From: an uncultured Lachnospiraceae bacterium | Lineage (GTDB): Bacteria; Bacillota; Clostridia; Lachnospirales; Lachnospiraceae | Assembly: GCA_910577785.1 (NCBI GenBank) | Contig: CAJTNT010000003.1 | Location: 62,428 to 126,427, forward strand | Length of the DNA: 64,000 bases | Direction: 5' to 3' | In this document: positions 52,765-62,222 of the stretch, piece by piece | Layout of the letters: each line of letters begins with the position of its first letter | How positions within the stretch are numbered: position 1 is the stretch's first letter | Notes under the pieces: model-generated | The model's input: only the letters and a program-made list of their open reading frames with translations | Told to the model about the DNA's origin: nothing | Databases searched by the model: none | Made by a program: the position numbers and the translations under genes

Positions 52765-53745
52765 ATGGGCGAGGTCTTGTCGCAAAGTGAAATAGATAGC
52801 CTGCTCAATGCGTTAAGCAATGGGGAACTGGATGCGGATGATATCAAGGATAACAAAGAAAAGCCGGTGAAGAATTATGATTTTGCAAGGCCTGCGAAGT
52901 TTTCCAAGGATCATCTCCGAACGCTGGAGATTATATTTGAGCACTATGGGCGTCTGTTATCCACAAATCTTCCGGGATATCTGAGGAAGAATATCCAGGT
53001 AGAGGTAACAAGCTCTGAGGCAGTCATATATTCGGAATTTTCCACTTCGTTGTCAAATCCGGTGCTTCTTGGAATTGTAAATTTTGCGCCTTTGCCAGGA
53101 AATATAGTGATTCAGATGGCATCCAATATCGGATATGCAGTTGTTGACCGTATGCTGGGCGGCGTAGGGGTTCCGCTGGAGAAGACGAGGGAATTTTCCG
53201 AGATTGAGCTTCTGATTATTGAGCGCATTATGAATGTGTGCATCAACCTTTTGCGGGAACCCTGGAAAAATGTGCTAGAAGTGCATCCCCGGCTGGAGCG
53301 GATTGAGACAAATTCCCAGTTTGCACAATTTATTTCCCCAACGGAAATGATTGCAGTTGTTACCATTAATATTAAGATTGGGGATGTGGAAGGCGTAATG
53401 AATATCTGCCTGCCTTACATAACACTAGAAGATGTTATGGATAAGCTGAATACCAAATATTGGTTTTCTGCTATACAGGAGCAGGACGCCAAGGAATATG
53501 AGGAGCTTATGAAGAACTTGCTGAATAAGGCTCCGATGCCGGTGAAGGCGGTCTTGGGGGAGAGTGCAATTACGGTGAATGATTTTATTAACCTCCAGGT
53601 AGGGGATATTATCCGTTTGGATACAAAAATAGAAAACGAGCTGAATGTATATGTTGGAAATATCAAGAAATTTACTGCTTTGCCCGGCGCATCAGGGGAT
53701 CATTATGCAGTAAGAGTTACATCAGTGATCAGAGAGGAGCAGTGA
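52765..53745 (+). CDS. fliM: Flagellar motor switch protein FliM
   Basis: This 326-residue C-ring protein begins with the CheY-binding peptide LSQSEIDSLLNAL, has a CheC-like middle domain and a C-terminal SpoA domain (LQVGDIIRLDTKIENELNVYVG). GGTGGTGAG precedes the ATG. fliY follows after 4 nt. Confidence 0.97.
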   Translation: MGEVLSQSEIDSLLNALSNGELDADDIKDNKEKPVKNYDFARPAKFSKDHLRTLEIIFEHYGRLLSTNLPGYLRKNIQVEVTSSEAVIYSEFSTSLSNPVLLGIVNFAPLPGNIVIQMASNIGYAVVDRMLGGVGVPLEKTREFSEIELLIIERIMNVCINLLREPWKNVLEVHPRLERIETNSQFAQFISPTEMIAVVTINIKIGDVEGVMNICLPYITLEDVMDKLNTKYWFSAIQEQDAKEYEELMKNLLNKAPMPVKAVLGESAITVNDFINLQVGDIIRLDTKIENELNVYVGNIKKFTALPGASGDHYAVRVTSVIREEQ

Positions 53746-53749
53746 AGCG

Positions 53750-54922
53750 ATGGATGGAGTTTTGTCACAGGAAGAGATTAGCGCCCTGCTGAACGGCGGA
53801 GCTGACAGTGGCATGGATGGTAATGCGGAAAAGCTGACCCCGGATGAAATTGACATTATTGGCGAAGTTTCCAATATCAGCATGGGGACTGCGGCCACCA
53901 CCCTTTTTTCGTTAGTGAACCGTAAGGTGGACATTTCCACGCCGGTGGTAACGATTGCCAACTGGGATGATATTGTAGATGCATATGAGAGGCCATGTGT
54001 CTTCATTCGGATTGCGTATACGGTAGGGCTGGATGGGAGCAACCTCTTAGTTCTGCGGGAAAATGATGTGAAGATTATTACAGACCTGATGATGGGCGGA
54101 GATGGGACAAATACAGATGTGGAACTGGGGGAACTGCATTTAAGCGCCATCAGTGAGGCAATGAACCAGATGATGGGCAGCGCCGCCACTTCCCTGTCCT
54201 CTATGTTGGATAAAATGATAGATATCAGTCCTCCATCAGCGGATTTGGTCGATTTGAAAGATACGCTTGACGGTAGCAATATTGATGATTTTTTGGCGCA
54301 CGAATTTGTAAAGATTTCTTTTAAGATGGAAATTGGCGATCTAGTCAACAGTGAGATCATGCAGCTATATCCATTTTCTTTTGCGAAGGATATGTGTTCC
54401 GCGCTGGCACAGAAGGCGGAGAGCGCCCCAATTTCATCAGAAGCGCCTGCGCCGGAACCGCCACAAGCGGCGCCCCAGCCACAAGCGGCGCCCCAAGCAA
54501 CACCGCAGCCAGGAATGATGCAGCCGGGCATGATGCCCCAGCAGATGCCAGCAATGCAGCCAATGATGGGAATGCCTATGAATAACAATATGCCACAGAT
54601 GTATGCACAGCAGCCGGTCAATGTACAGCCGGCGCAGTTCCAGGCTTTTACTGGAGATTATGACCCAATTGCACAGCAGGAGAACATTGGCCTGATTATG
54701 GATGTCCCATTGGACGTTTCCGTGGAACTGGGAAGGACCAGCAAGCTGATCCACGATATTTTAGAGTTTGCCCCTGGGACAATTATAGAACTGAATAAGA
54801 TTGCAGGGGAGCCAATTGATGTGTTAGTAAATGGTAAATATGTCGCAAAAGGCGAGGTAGTAGTAATAGAGGAGTCTTTTGGCGTACGTATTACCGAGAT
54901 TATAAATAACCAAAAATTTTAA
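53750..54922 (+). CDS. fliY: Flagellar motor switch phosphatase FliY (FliN domain)
   Basis: This 390-residue protein starts with a FliM-like CheY-binding peptide (LSQEEISALLNGG). It then has a CheC-like phosphatase module with repeated E-x2-N motifs (EVSNISMGTAAT, EAMNQMMGSAAT), a Pro/Gln/Met linker (about 230-305), and a FliN SpoA domain (VSVELGRTSKLIHDILEFAPGT). It is the Gram-positive FliN form that also dephosphorylates CheY, encoded just downstream. Confidence 0.95.
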   Translation: MDGVLSQEEISALLNGGADSGMDGNAEKLTPDEIDIIGEVSNISMGTAATTLFSLVNRKVDISTPVVTIANWDDIVDAYERPCVFIRIAYTVGLDGSNLLVLRENDVKIITDLMMGGDGTNTDVELGELHLSAISEAMNQMMGSAATSLSSMLDKMIDISPPSADLVDLKDTLDGSNIDDFLAHEFVKISFKMEIGDLVNSEIMQLYPFSFAKDMCSALAQKAESAPISSEAPAPEPPQAAPQPQAAPQATPQPGMMQPGMMPQQMPAMQPMMGMPMNNNMPQMYAQQPVNVQPAQFQAFTGDYDPIAQQENIGLIMDVPLDVSVELGRTSKLIHDILEFAPGTIIELNKIAGEPIDVLVNGKYVAKGEVVVIEESFGVRITEIINNQKF

Positions 54923-54949
54923 TATGAGTGATATCAAGGAGAAAAAGAT

Positions 54950-55312
54950 ATGGCAAAAAGGGTTTTAGTTTGTGATGATGCAGCGTTTATGAGGATGATG
55001 ATCAAAGACATTCTGACCAAGAATGGCTATGAAGTCGCAGGCGAGGCAGAGAATGGGCAGAAGGCAGTGGAGAAGTACAATGAGACGAAGCCAGATCTGG
55101 TGCTAATGGATATTACTATGCCAGAAATGGACGGTATCCAGGCGTTGAAGGCAATTAAGGCAGCCGATCCGTCAGCCGTGGTTGTTATGTGTTCTGCCAT
55201 GGGGCAGCAGGCGATGGTTATCGAGGCAATCCAGTCCGGCGCAAAGGATTTTATTGTGAAGCCATTCCAGGCAGAGCGTGTGCTGGAAGCTGTGAAAAAA
55301 GTAGTTGGCTAA
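54950..55312 (+). CDS. cheY: Chemotaxis response regulator CheY
   Basis: This 120-residue receiver domain has the acidic pair DD near residues 9-10, phospho-acceptor D54 in LVLMDITMPEMDG, the conserved Ser/Thr (CSA) and K in VKPF. CheA would phosphorylate it, and it binds FliM/FliY to set rotation. AAGGAG precedes the ATG. Confidence 0.97.
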   Translation: MAKRVLVCDDAAFMRMMIKDILTKNGYEVAGEAENGQKAVEKYNETKPDLVLMDITMPEMDGIQALKAIKAADPSAVVVMCSAMGQQAMVIEAIQSGAKDFIVKPFQAERVLEAVKKVVG

Positions 55313-55313
55313 T

Positions 55314-55697
55314 ATGGCAGTTCTCACAATCTTGTCAGGATTGGCAAGCGTGTTCCGTCTGATTGGCGTGTTATTGGTATTCCTGTTTGTGCTTGCAGTC
55401 ACATATGCTACGACTAAGTGGATTGCCCATTACCAGCAAGGGATTGCGGCGAACAGGAATATCCAGGTCATTGAGACTTTCCGTATCACCAACAATAAGT
55501 TTATCCAGATTATCCAGGTCGGGGAACGGTATCTGGTGATATCAGTCTGTAAGGATACCATCAATATCCTGACGGAGATAACGGAGGATGAGCTGGTCTG
55601 GAAGCCTTCCAATGAGGAAGAAGGCGACAGGTCTGGCATAAATAGTAATTTTCAGGAAATCTTAGAGAACCTGAAGAAAAAACTTCCCAGGAAGTAG
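55314..55697 (+). CDS. fliO: Flagellar biosynthesis protein FliO
   Basis: This 127-residue protein has one N-terminal membrane helix (LIGVLLVFLFVLAVTYATTKWIA) and a small basic cytoplasmic domain (IQVIETFRITNNKFIQIIQVGERYLVISV) as in FliO/FliZ. It stabilises FliP during export-gate assembly. The ATG at 55314 is one base after the cheY stop; an in-frame TTG at 55305 overlaps cheY. Confidence 0.88.
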   Translation: MAVLTILSGLASVFRLIGVLLVFLFVLAVTYATTKWIAHYQQGIAANRNIQVIETFRITNNKFIQIIQVGERYLVISVCKDTINILTEITEDELVWKPSNEEEGDRSGINSNFQEILENLKKKLPRK

Positions 55698-55704
55698 GCA
55701 AGGC

Positions 55705-56613
55705 ATGATGAAAAAGCTGAAAAAAATATATTGCTGGGCTTCCCTTGCCTTTGGCACATTTACATTGATTTTCATGTTATGCTTGTGCTTTGGGCAGAGC
55801 GCCTATGCGACGACAAACAGTGCAGGCGATGAAAATAGCCGGCTGACAGAGGAAACGGCGCAGGAGCTCGGGCAGCTGAGTTCGACAGATACCAGCCAGA
55901 ACCGTACTCGCACTAGGACAACAGATGCGGATGGGCTGCACATTGAGATAAATAATGATGAAGGGGGCTTGTCCGGCAATATTCGGATCCTGCTGGTGCT
56001 TACAGTGATTTCCTTGGCGCCGTCCCTTCTGATTATGCTCACATCCTTTACAAGGATCGTGATTGTGCTGCACTTTATCAGGACGGCCATTGGGACGCAG
56101 ACAGTCCCGCCGAACCAGGTGATGGTAGGGCTGGCGCTGTTTTTGACATTATTTATTATGAACCCGGTGTTCTCAGAACTGAATGAAACTGTCCTGAAAC
56201 CCCTGGATGCCAATGAGATTACGCAGGAAGAGGCGCTGGAGCGGGCAGAGGAGCCCATCCGCAGGTTTATGTATAAGGAAATGCAGCGCAAGGATTTAAA
56301 GCTCTTCTGTGATATTGCTGAAATTGACATGGAGGGCGTGGACCTGAGCAAGCCGGAGACGCTGACAGAAATCCCCATGCATGTAGTAATCCCAAGCTTT
56401 ATTATCAGTGAGCTGCGGACAGCATTTATTATAGGGTTCCTCATCTATATCCCATTTATTGTGATTGACATGGTTGTGGCGTCCGTGCTGATGTCCATGG
56501 GTATGATGATGCTGCCGCCAACTACCATATCCATGCCGTTCAAGGTTCTGCTGTTTGTGCTTGCGGATGGATGGGATCTGGTTATCGGCAATTTAGTCAA
56601 GACATTTTATTGA
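55705..56613 (+). CDS. fliP: Flagellar export gate protein FliP
   Basis: This 302-residue protein has an N-terminal signal peptide ending near SAYA and an exported low-complexity stretch. Four gate helices follow, with FliP motifs SFTRIVIVLHFIRTAIGTQTVPPNQV, and PSFIISELRTAF near the end. FliP5-FliQ4-FliR1 form the export channel. fliQ and fliR follow directly. Confidence 0.96.
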   Translation: MMKKLKKIYCWASLAFGTFTLIFMLCLCFGQSAYATTNSAGDENSRLTEETAQELGQLSSTDTSQNRTRTRTTDADGLHIEINNDEGGLSGNIRILLVLTVISLAPSLLIMLTSFTRIVIVLHFIRTAIGTQTVPPNQVMVGLALFLTLFIMNPVFSELNETVLKPLDANEITQEEALERAEEPIRRFMYKEMQRKDLKLFCDIAEIDMEGVDLSKPETLTEIPMHVVIPSFIISELRTAFIIGFLIYIPFIVIDMVVASVLMSMGMMMLPPTTISMPFKVLLFVLADGWDLVIGNLVKTFY

Positions 56614-56634
56614 TGATACAGCGAGGTGAAAGAC

Positions 56635-56907
56635 ATGATAACAGAAGGGCAGGTTATGGATATTGCGCGGGAAGCGCTGTACCTGATTATCAAGGTTTCA
56701 GCGCCGCTTTTGCTGATTTCCCTGGTCATAGGCCTAATTATCAGTATTTTCCAGACAGTGACTTCTATCCAGGAGCAGACGCTGACCTTCGTGCCCAAGA
56801 TTATTGCCGTATTTTTAGGCATGATGCTGGTAGGCGGATGGATTTTGGAGAATATCGTAAGCTTTATGACGGAATTATGGGGTAATTTCGGCTTATACCT
56901 GCGTTAG
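56635..56907 (+). CDS. fliQ: Flagellar export gate protein FliQ
   Basis: This 90-residue two-helix protein begins ITEGQVMDIAREALYLIIKVSAPLLL and contains QEQTLTFVPKI. The ATG at 56635 follows CGAGGTG; a GTG at 56626 overlaps the site. It is 21 nt after fliP. Confidence 0.95.
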   Translation: MITEGQVMDIAREALYLIIKVSAPLLLISLVIGLIISIFQTVTSIQEQTLTFVPKIIAVFLGMMLVGGWILENIVSFMTELWGNFGLYLR

Positions 56908-56919
56908 GTTAAGAATAGT

Positions 56920-57702
56920 ATGGTAAACTATGGGTTTTCATTATACACATTTGAATATTTTCTGATGATATTGGTAAGAGTTGCTGCATTTGTATTCATT
57001 GCTCCTTTTTTTGGGATGAATAATACGCCAAGGCGTACCAAGGTGGGCTTTTCCTTATGTATCGCGATTATTCTGTACCAAACCGTATTGCCCAGGGAAA
57101 CCTTGGAGTATTCAGGAGTCATTGAATTCACTATCATCATTCTGAAGGAAGGAATTACAGGATTGCTCATTGGTTTTGCAGCAAATATTTGTAATTCCAT
57201 TATTGTATTTTCAGGGAAAGTGATTGACATGGAAATCGGGCTTGCGATGGCGAACATGTACGACCCTACCACCCAGACCCAGTCAGGCATCACAGGCACA
57301 ATGTATAATTATTTTATTATGCTGCTGCTGATTGCGACAGATATGCACCATTATATCCTGCGGGCGCTGGTGGATACCTACCAGCTGATTCCGGTAAATG
57401 GGGCAGTATTTGACTGGAACCATCTGATGGTGTCAATGACGATGTTTATTACAGATCTGATGGTGCTGGGGTTTCGGATCGTGCTGCCGATTTTTGCATG
57501 CAGCATGATTTTAAACTGCATTCTCGGGATCATGGCCAAGGTAGCGCCCCAGATGAATATGTTTGCCGTAGGGATCCAGATTAAGATATTACTGGGATTT
57601 ACGGTGATGTTCCTCACAGTCACACTGCTTCCCGGCATTGCCAATATGATATTTACGGAGATGAAACGTATGATTGTGTCCGTAGTGGAAGGAATGTACT
57701 AA
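56920..57702 (+). CDS. fliR: Flagellar export gate protein FliR
   Basis: This 260-residue protein has about six hydrophobic helices and the FliR patterns LVRVAAFVFIAPFFG and GKVIDMEIGLAMANMYDPTTQTQ. It is the single-copy gate subunit joining FlhB. The Shine-Dalgarno sequence is weak (GGTTAAG); the gene begins 12 nt after fliQ. Confidence 0.94.
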   Translation: MVNYGFSLYTFEYFLMILVRVAAFVFIAPFFGMNNTPRRTKVGFSLCIAIILYQTVLPRETLEYSGVIEFTIIILKEGITGLLIGFAANICNSIIVFSGKVIDMEIGLAMANMYDPTTQTQSGITGTMYNYFIMLLLIATDMHHYILRALVDTYQLIPVNGAVFDWNHLMVSMTMFITDLMVLGFRIVLPIFACSMILNCILGIMAKVAPQMNMFAVGIQIKILLGFTVMFLTVTLLPGIANMIFTEMKRMIVSVVEGMY

Positions 57703-57704
57703 AA

Positions 57705-58868
57705 TTGAGAGAAGAACCGCAATTTTTTATGCACAGGCCAGCATATACCTCCCCGAATCGGTTGGAATACCAGCTTCAGTGGTTTGCGAAGGATGGGAAT
57801 GGCGGCGAGAAGACAGAGCCTGCCACTGCCAAGAAGCTGCAGGAGGCCCGCAAGGAAGGCCAGGTGGCCAAGAGCCAGGAGCTGAACCATGCGTTTGGGC
57901 TGATTTCCCTGTTCCTGATCCTGAAGGTTTTTATTTCCTATGTAGGGGAAAACCTGTTTGGATCCTTTACCTTATACTATAGGCTCATTCCAGAGATTGT
58001 GGATGAGAGCATAGGCGGGATGGCGGTGTTTTCAGCCACCCGGGTCATCAATGATACCCTCCTGCTGCTCTTAAAAACCCTCGCGCCCTTTTTCCTGGCG
58101 GGGTTTTCTGTATCGCTTTTGATCAATGTTGTGCAGGTGGGATGGAAGGTGACAAGCAAGCCGATGAAGCCAAAGTTCAGCAAGCTGAACCCTTTAAGCG
58201 GCTTTAAGCGGATTTTTTCCAAGGATTCGATGTTTGAGCTGGTGAAGTCCATAGCAAAAATAGCGTTAATCATATATGTAGCTTATTCTTCGATCAAAGG
58301 CTACCAGGACGAGCTGTTCCTAGTATACGAGATCCCGCTGATCCGGGTCATCCTGCTGGTGGGGACGATTGTCATTGATGCAGGGCTGCGGATTAGCCTG
58401 GTCTATCTGTTTATCGGGCTTGCTGATTGGTTCTACCAGAAGCATAAATTCAAAGAAGATATGAAGATGACCAAGCAGGAAGTGAAGGATGAGTACAAGA
58501 ACACCGAAGGGAACCCGGAGATTAAGGGGCGTCAGCGCTCCAAGATGCGGGAGGCTTCCCAGAGGCGTATGATGCAGAGCCTGCCTACGGCAGACGTGGT
58601 CATTACCAACCCTACCCATTATGCTGTGGCCGTCAAGTATGACGCAGATCACTATTCGGCGCCGATTGTGGTGGCCAAGGGAGAGGATTTCCTGGCAATG
58701 AAGATTAAGGAGAAGGCCAAAGAGCATCAGATTGAAATTGTAGAGAACAAGCCGTTGGCACGGATGCTGTACGCGAATGTAGACGTCGGCGAGGAAGTCC
58801 CGCCGGAGCTGTACCAGGCAGTGGCGGAGGTGCTGGCGTTTGTATATAACCTGAGGGGGAATAAATAA
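57705..58868 (+). CDS. flhB: Flagellar export switch protein FlhB
   Basis: This 387-residue protein has four transmembrane helices and a cytoplasmic domain with the self-cleavage site N302-PTH, which changes export specificity after FliK signals. The N-terminus carries GEKTEPATAKKLQEARKEGQVAKSQE. The TTG at 57705 has AAGGAA about 10 nt upstream; the ATG at 57729 is an alternative. It follows fliR after 2 nt. Confidence 0.95.
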   Translation: MREEPQFFMHRPAYTSPNRLEYQLQWFAKDGNGGEKTEPATAKKLQEARKEGQVAKSQELNHAFGLISLFLILKVFISYVGENLFGSFTLYYRLIPEIVDESIGGMAVFSATRVINDTLLLLLKTLAPFFLAGFSVSLLINVVQVGWKVTSKPMKPKFSKLNPLSGFKRIFSKDSMFELVKSIAKIALIIYVAYSSIKGYQDELFLVYEIPLIRVILLVGTIVIDAGLRISLVYLFIGLADWFYQKHKFKEDMKMTKQEVKDEYKNTEGNPEIKGRQRSKMREASQRRMMQSLPTADVVITNPTHYAVAVKYDADHYSAPIVVAKGEDFLAMKIKEKAKEHQIEIVENKPLARMLYANVDVGEEVPPELYQAVAEVLAFVYNLRGNK

Positions 58869-58908
58869 TGATGAAGCCAGAGAACATAGATGAAAGGAGA
58901 AAAACAGC

Positions 58909-60945
58909 ATGAAGAAGGCAGATATGGGGATTGCACTGTATTTGTTGGCAGCAATTATATTCTTTATCGTTCCAATCCCGTCCTTTTTACTGGACGTCAT
59001 GCTGACAATTAATATAGCCATCGCATTAATTGTATTGATGAATGCCTTATTTGTAACAGAAGTGCTGGATATGTCCTTTTTTCCAACTTTGCTTTTGTTT
59101 ACCACGATTTTCCGTATCTCACTGAACGTTTCCTCTACCCGTCTGATATTAAATACTGGCGACCCAGGAAATGTAGTGCGCACTTTTGGCCAGTTTGTGG
59201 GCGGGAATGATTTGATTATAGGTGCGATTATCTTCGTTGTGATGATCCTGATCCAGCTGATTGTAATCAACAAGGGTTCAGAGCGCGTGTCGGAAGTGAC
59301 GGCAAGGTTTACGCTGGACGCCATGCCCGGCAAGCAGATGGCCATTGACGCGGATTTAAATACGGGTGTGATCAGCGAGAAGCAGGCCAGGGAACGCCGT
59401 GACAAGATACAGCAGGAGTCCAGTTTTTTCGGGGCCATGGATGGTGCTACCAAGTATGTGAAGGGTGACGCTACAGTGGGCATCATCATTACCCTGATTA
59501 ATCTGGTCGGCGGCCTTGCGATGGGGATGACCCGCCTGGGGCTCTCGGTTGGGGACGCCGTCAACCAGTATGGGATCCTTACCATCGGCGACGGGCTTGT
59601 CAGCCAGATCCCTTCCCTCCTGATTTCATTGGCAACGGGTATCCTGGTAACCAAGGCCTCAAAGGAAGCCGATTTTGGGGATACCTTGCTCCGTCAGCTC
59701 TTTGGCATTCCGAAGGTGCTGTATATTGTGGGGATCGTGCTGATTTTCCTAGGGATTACCACCCCTTTGGAAACGATGCTCTTTGTGCTGATGGGCGCAG
59801 TGTTCCTAGTGGCCGGCAGGAGTGTGGAGGGGAACCTCAGCATGGAGGCCATTGAGGAAGAAGTGGATATGGCAGAGGAGCAGGCCGAGGAAATTCGCCG
59901 GCCCGAAAATGTGGTGTCGCTGCTTCAGGTTGACCCGATTGAGCTGGAGTTCGGTTATGGCATTATCCCCTTGGCCGATGTGAACCAGGGCGGGGATCTT
60001 TTGGACCGCGTGGTGATGATCCGCCGGCAGATTGCGCTGGAGCTTGGGACAGTGGTGCCGATTATCCGCCTGCGCGACAATATCCAGCTGAACCCGAACC
60101 AGTATATTATCAAGATTAAAGGCATACAGGTAACGGAAGGGGAAATTCTCTTTGACCATTATATGGCCATGAACCCTGGGTTTGTGGAGGAAGAGATTTC
60201 CGGCATCCCCACCTTTGAGCCTTCCTTCCATCTGCCGGCCCTGTGGATTACTGAAGGGCAGCGGGAGCGGGCGGAGAGCCTGGGCTATACGGTGGTTGAC
60301 CCGCCGTCGATTATCGCGACCCATTTGACCGAGGTAATCCGCAGCCATATTGACGAGCTGCTCTCAAGGCAGGATGTGCAGAACCTTATCAACAATATCA
60401 AAGAGACGCAGCCGACCCTTGTGGACGACTTGATCCCCAAGCTGCTGGGCGTAGGGGAAATCCAGAAAATCCTCCAGAACCTCCTGCGGGAAGGCATCTC
60501 CATCCGCGACTTGCTTACGATTTTTGAGACATTGGCAGACCATGCGGCTACGACCCGTGATACGGATGTGCTGACGGAGTATGCAAGGCAGAGCCTGAAA
60601 CGGGCGATTTCCAGCAAGTATTTCCCGGCGAATGAAGTTACAAGCGTCATTACACTGGATCCGAAGATTGAGCAGGAGATTATGGGTTCCGTAAAGCAGA
60701 CGGAGCAGGGAGCATACCTGACGCTGGATCCGGAGAGGACGAAGGCAATTATGGCGTCCCTGGAGACAGAGGTGGCCAAGCTGGAAAACTTGGGCAAAAA
60801 TGCAATTATTATTACATCGCCGATTGTGCGTATGTATTTTAAGAAACTTACGGAAGACTATTTTAAGGACTTAATCGTTGTTTCTTATAACGAGGTGGAG
60901 TCAAATATTGAATTACAATCAGTAGGGATGGTGAGCCTTTCATGA
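58909..60945 (+). CDS. flhA: Flagellar export protein FlhA
   Basis: This 678-residue protein has eight membrane helices in the first 310 residues, the conserved FHIPEP-type loop (TARFTLDAMPGKQMAIDADLNTG split across 140-165), and a large cytoplasmic chaperone-docking domain. It forms the nonameric export ring. AAAGGAG is upstream of the ATG. It overlaps flhF by 4 nt (ATGA). Confidence 0.97.
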   Translation: MKKADMGIALYLLAAIIFFIVPIPSFLLDVMLTINIAIALIVLMNALFVTEVLDMSFFPTLLLFTTIFRISLNVSSTRLILNTGDPGNVVRTFGQFVGGNDLIIGAIIFVVMILIQLIVINKGSERVSEVTARFTLDAMPGKQMAIDADLNTGVISEKQARERRDKIQQESSFFGAMDGATKYVKGDATVGIIITLINLVGGLAMGMTRLGLSVGDAVNQYGILTIGDGLVSQIPSLLISLATGILVTKASKEADFGDTLLRQLFGIPKVLYIVGIVLIFLGITTPLETMLFVLMGAVFLVAGRSVEGNLSMEAIEEEVDMAEEQAEEIRRPENVVSLLQVDPIELEFGYGIIPLADVNQGGDLLDRVVMIRRQIALELGTVVPIIRLRDNIQLNPNQYIIKIKGIQVTEGEILFDHYMAMNPGFVEEEISGIPTFEPSFHLPALWITEGQRERAESLGYTVVDPPSIIATHLTEVIRSHIDELLSRQDVQNLINNIKETQPTLVDDLIPKLLGVGEIQKILQNLLREGISIRDLLTIFETLADHAATTRDTDVLTEYARQSLKRAISSKYFPANEVTSVITLDPKIEQEIMGSVKQTEQGAYLTLDPERTKAIMASLETEVAKLENLGKNAIIITSPIVRMYFKKLTEDYFKDLIVVSYNEVESNIELQSVGMVSLS

Positions 60946-62219
60946 CAATCAAGAAGTTTCAGGGGAGAACAGAAGAGGAAGCCACTGCCAAGGCTTGGGA
61001 GGAACTTGGCGCGCATACCGTGATTATGAATGTAAAAGAGATCAAGCCCAAGGGGCTGATGCGCTATTTTAAAAGTTCCACCTATGAGGTGACGGCTGCG
61101 GTGGAGGAGTCGGAGCCTGTGTCCTCCCCAAGGCTTGTGGACGGCGCGCCCCCTGCTGCCCCAGGGAATATCAACCTCAAAGCGGATGAGCCGATTTCGA
61201 TACCGGAGCCGGAGCCGCTGAAAGAAGTGTTTGCCACAGTTGAGAACACCTGGAATTCTGCTTCGGCAAAGGCCGTGCAGGCCAGGACGGAAGAAAGGAG
61301 AAGGGAAAGCGCTGTGGAGAATAACCTGGAGGAGAAGCTGGAGAGCCTGCAGTCCCTTTTGGAGGAGAAGCTGTCGCCCCAGCCTGACCCCAAACAGGAG
61401 CTTCCCAAGGAGCCGCCCATGGATGAAAACTTTAAGTTTATAAAGATGATTTATGGCATCCTGCTGGAAAATGAGGTGGAGGAGAAATATGTCAACCAGA
61501 TTATGGATGAGGTGGAGAAGGTAATGAAGGGCGGCGCCAGCCTGGATTTGATCTTATCCAGCATTTACCAGAAGATGATCCTCAAGTTTGGCCAGCCCCA
61601 GCCGATTGAACTGGCGGACGCGAAGCCAAAGGTGGTATTCTTCATTGGCCCCACTGGCGTGGGCAAGACGACCACCATTGCCAAGATTGCTTCCCAGTTC
61701 AAGCTGGACAGGGGGAAGAAGGTGGCGCTTTTTACGGCGGATACCTACCGGATTGCGGCAGTGGAGCAGCTGCGCACGTATGCGAATATCTTAGACACGG
61801 AGCTGAATATCATCTATTCCTCCAAGGAGCTCAATGAGAAATTGCGGGAAACTGGGGACTATGACCTGGTATTGGTTGACACGGCAGGCTTTTCCCACAA
61901 GAACCAGGAGCAGCTCGCGGAGACAAGGGAGCTGGTGCGCAAAGTGCCGGATGGATATGACAAGGAAGCATACTTGGTCTTAAGCGCAACAACGAAATAC
62001 AGGGATCTTTTGGATATTGCAGATGTGTACAAAGAGAACTTTACGTTTAAGATGATATTTACGAAAATGGATGAAACCAGTAGCTATGGCAATATTCTGA
62101 ATATGAGGATGTATACGGGGGCAGAGCTGTCTTATTCCACATATGGCCAGAATGTGCCGGAGGATATTGAAATCTTTAATACGCAGAAAATAGTAAAGCT
62201 TCTGCTTGGAGGCAAGTAG
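60942..62219 (+). CDS. flhF: Flagellar biosynthesis GTPase FlhF
   Basis: This 425-residue SRP-type GTPase has an N-terminal B domain (KKFQGRTEEEATAKAWEELG), a variable acidic middle, then NG domains with GPTGVGKTTTIAKIA, TADTYRIAAVEQLRTYA and DTAGFSHKN. FlhF places new flagella. The GTPase follows flhA and precedes its activator flhG. Confidence 0.96.
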   Translation: MTIKKFQGRTEEEATAKAWEELGAHTVIMNVKEIKPKGLMRYFKSSTYEVTAAVEESEPVSSPRLVDGAPPAAPGNINLKADEPISIPEPEPLKEVFATVENTWNSASAKAVQARTEERRRESAVENNLEEKLESLQSLLEEKLSPQPDPKQELPKEPPMDENFKFIKMIYGILLENEVEEKYVNQIMDEVEKVMKGGASLDLILSSIYQKMILKFGQPQPIELADAKPKVVFFIGPTGVGKTTTIAKIASQFKLDRGKKVALFTADTYRIAAVEQLRTYANILDTELNIIYSSKELNEKLRETGDYDLVLVDTAGFSHKNQEQLAETRELVRKVPDGYDKEAYLVLSATTKYRDLLDIADVYKENFTFKMIFTKMDETSSYGNILNMRMYTGAELSYSTYGQNVPEDIEIFNTQKIVKLLLGGK

Positions 62220-62222
62220 ACT

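Noticed and set aside
58320..59654. Long minus-strand open frame (over 440 codons) antisense to flhB and flhA
   Set aside because: It has no ribosome binding site or recognisable domains and mirrors codon bias of the two real genes.
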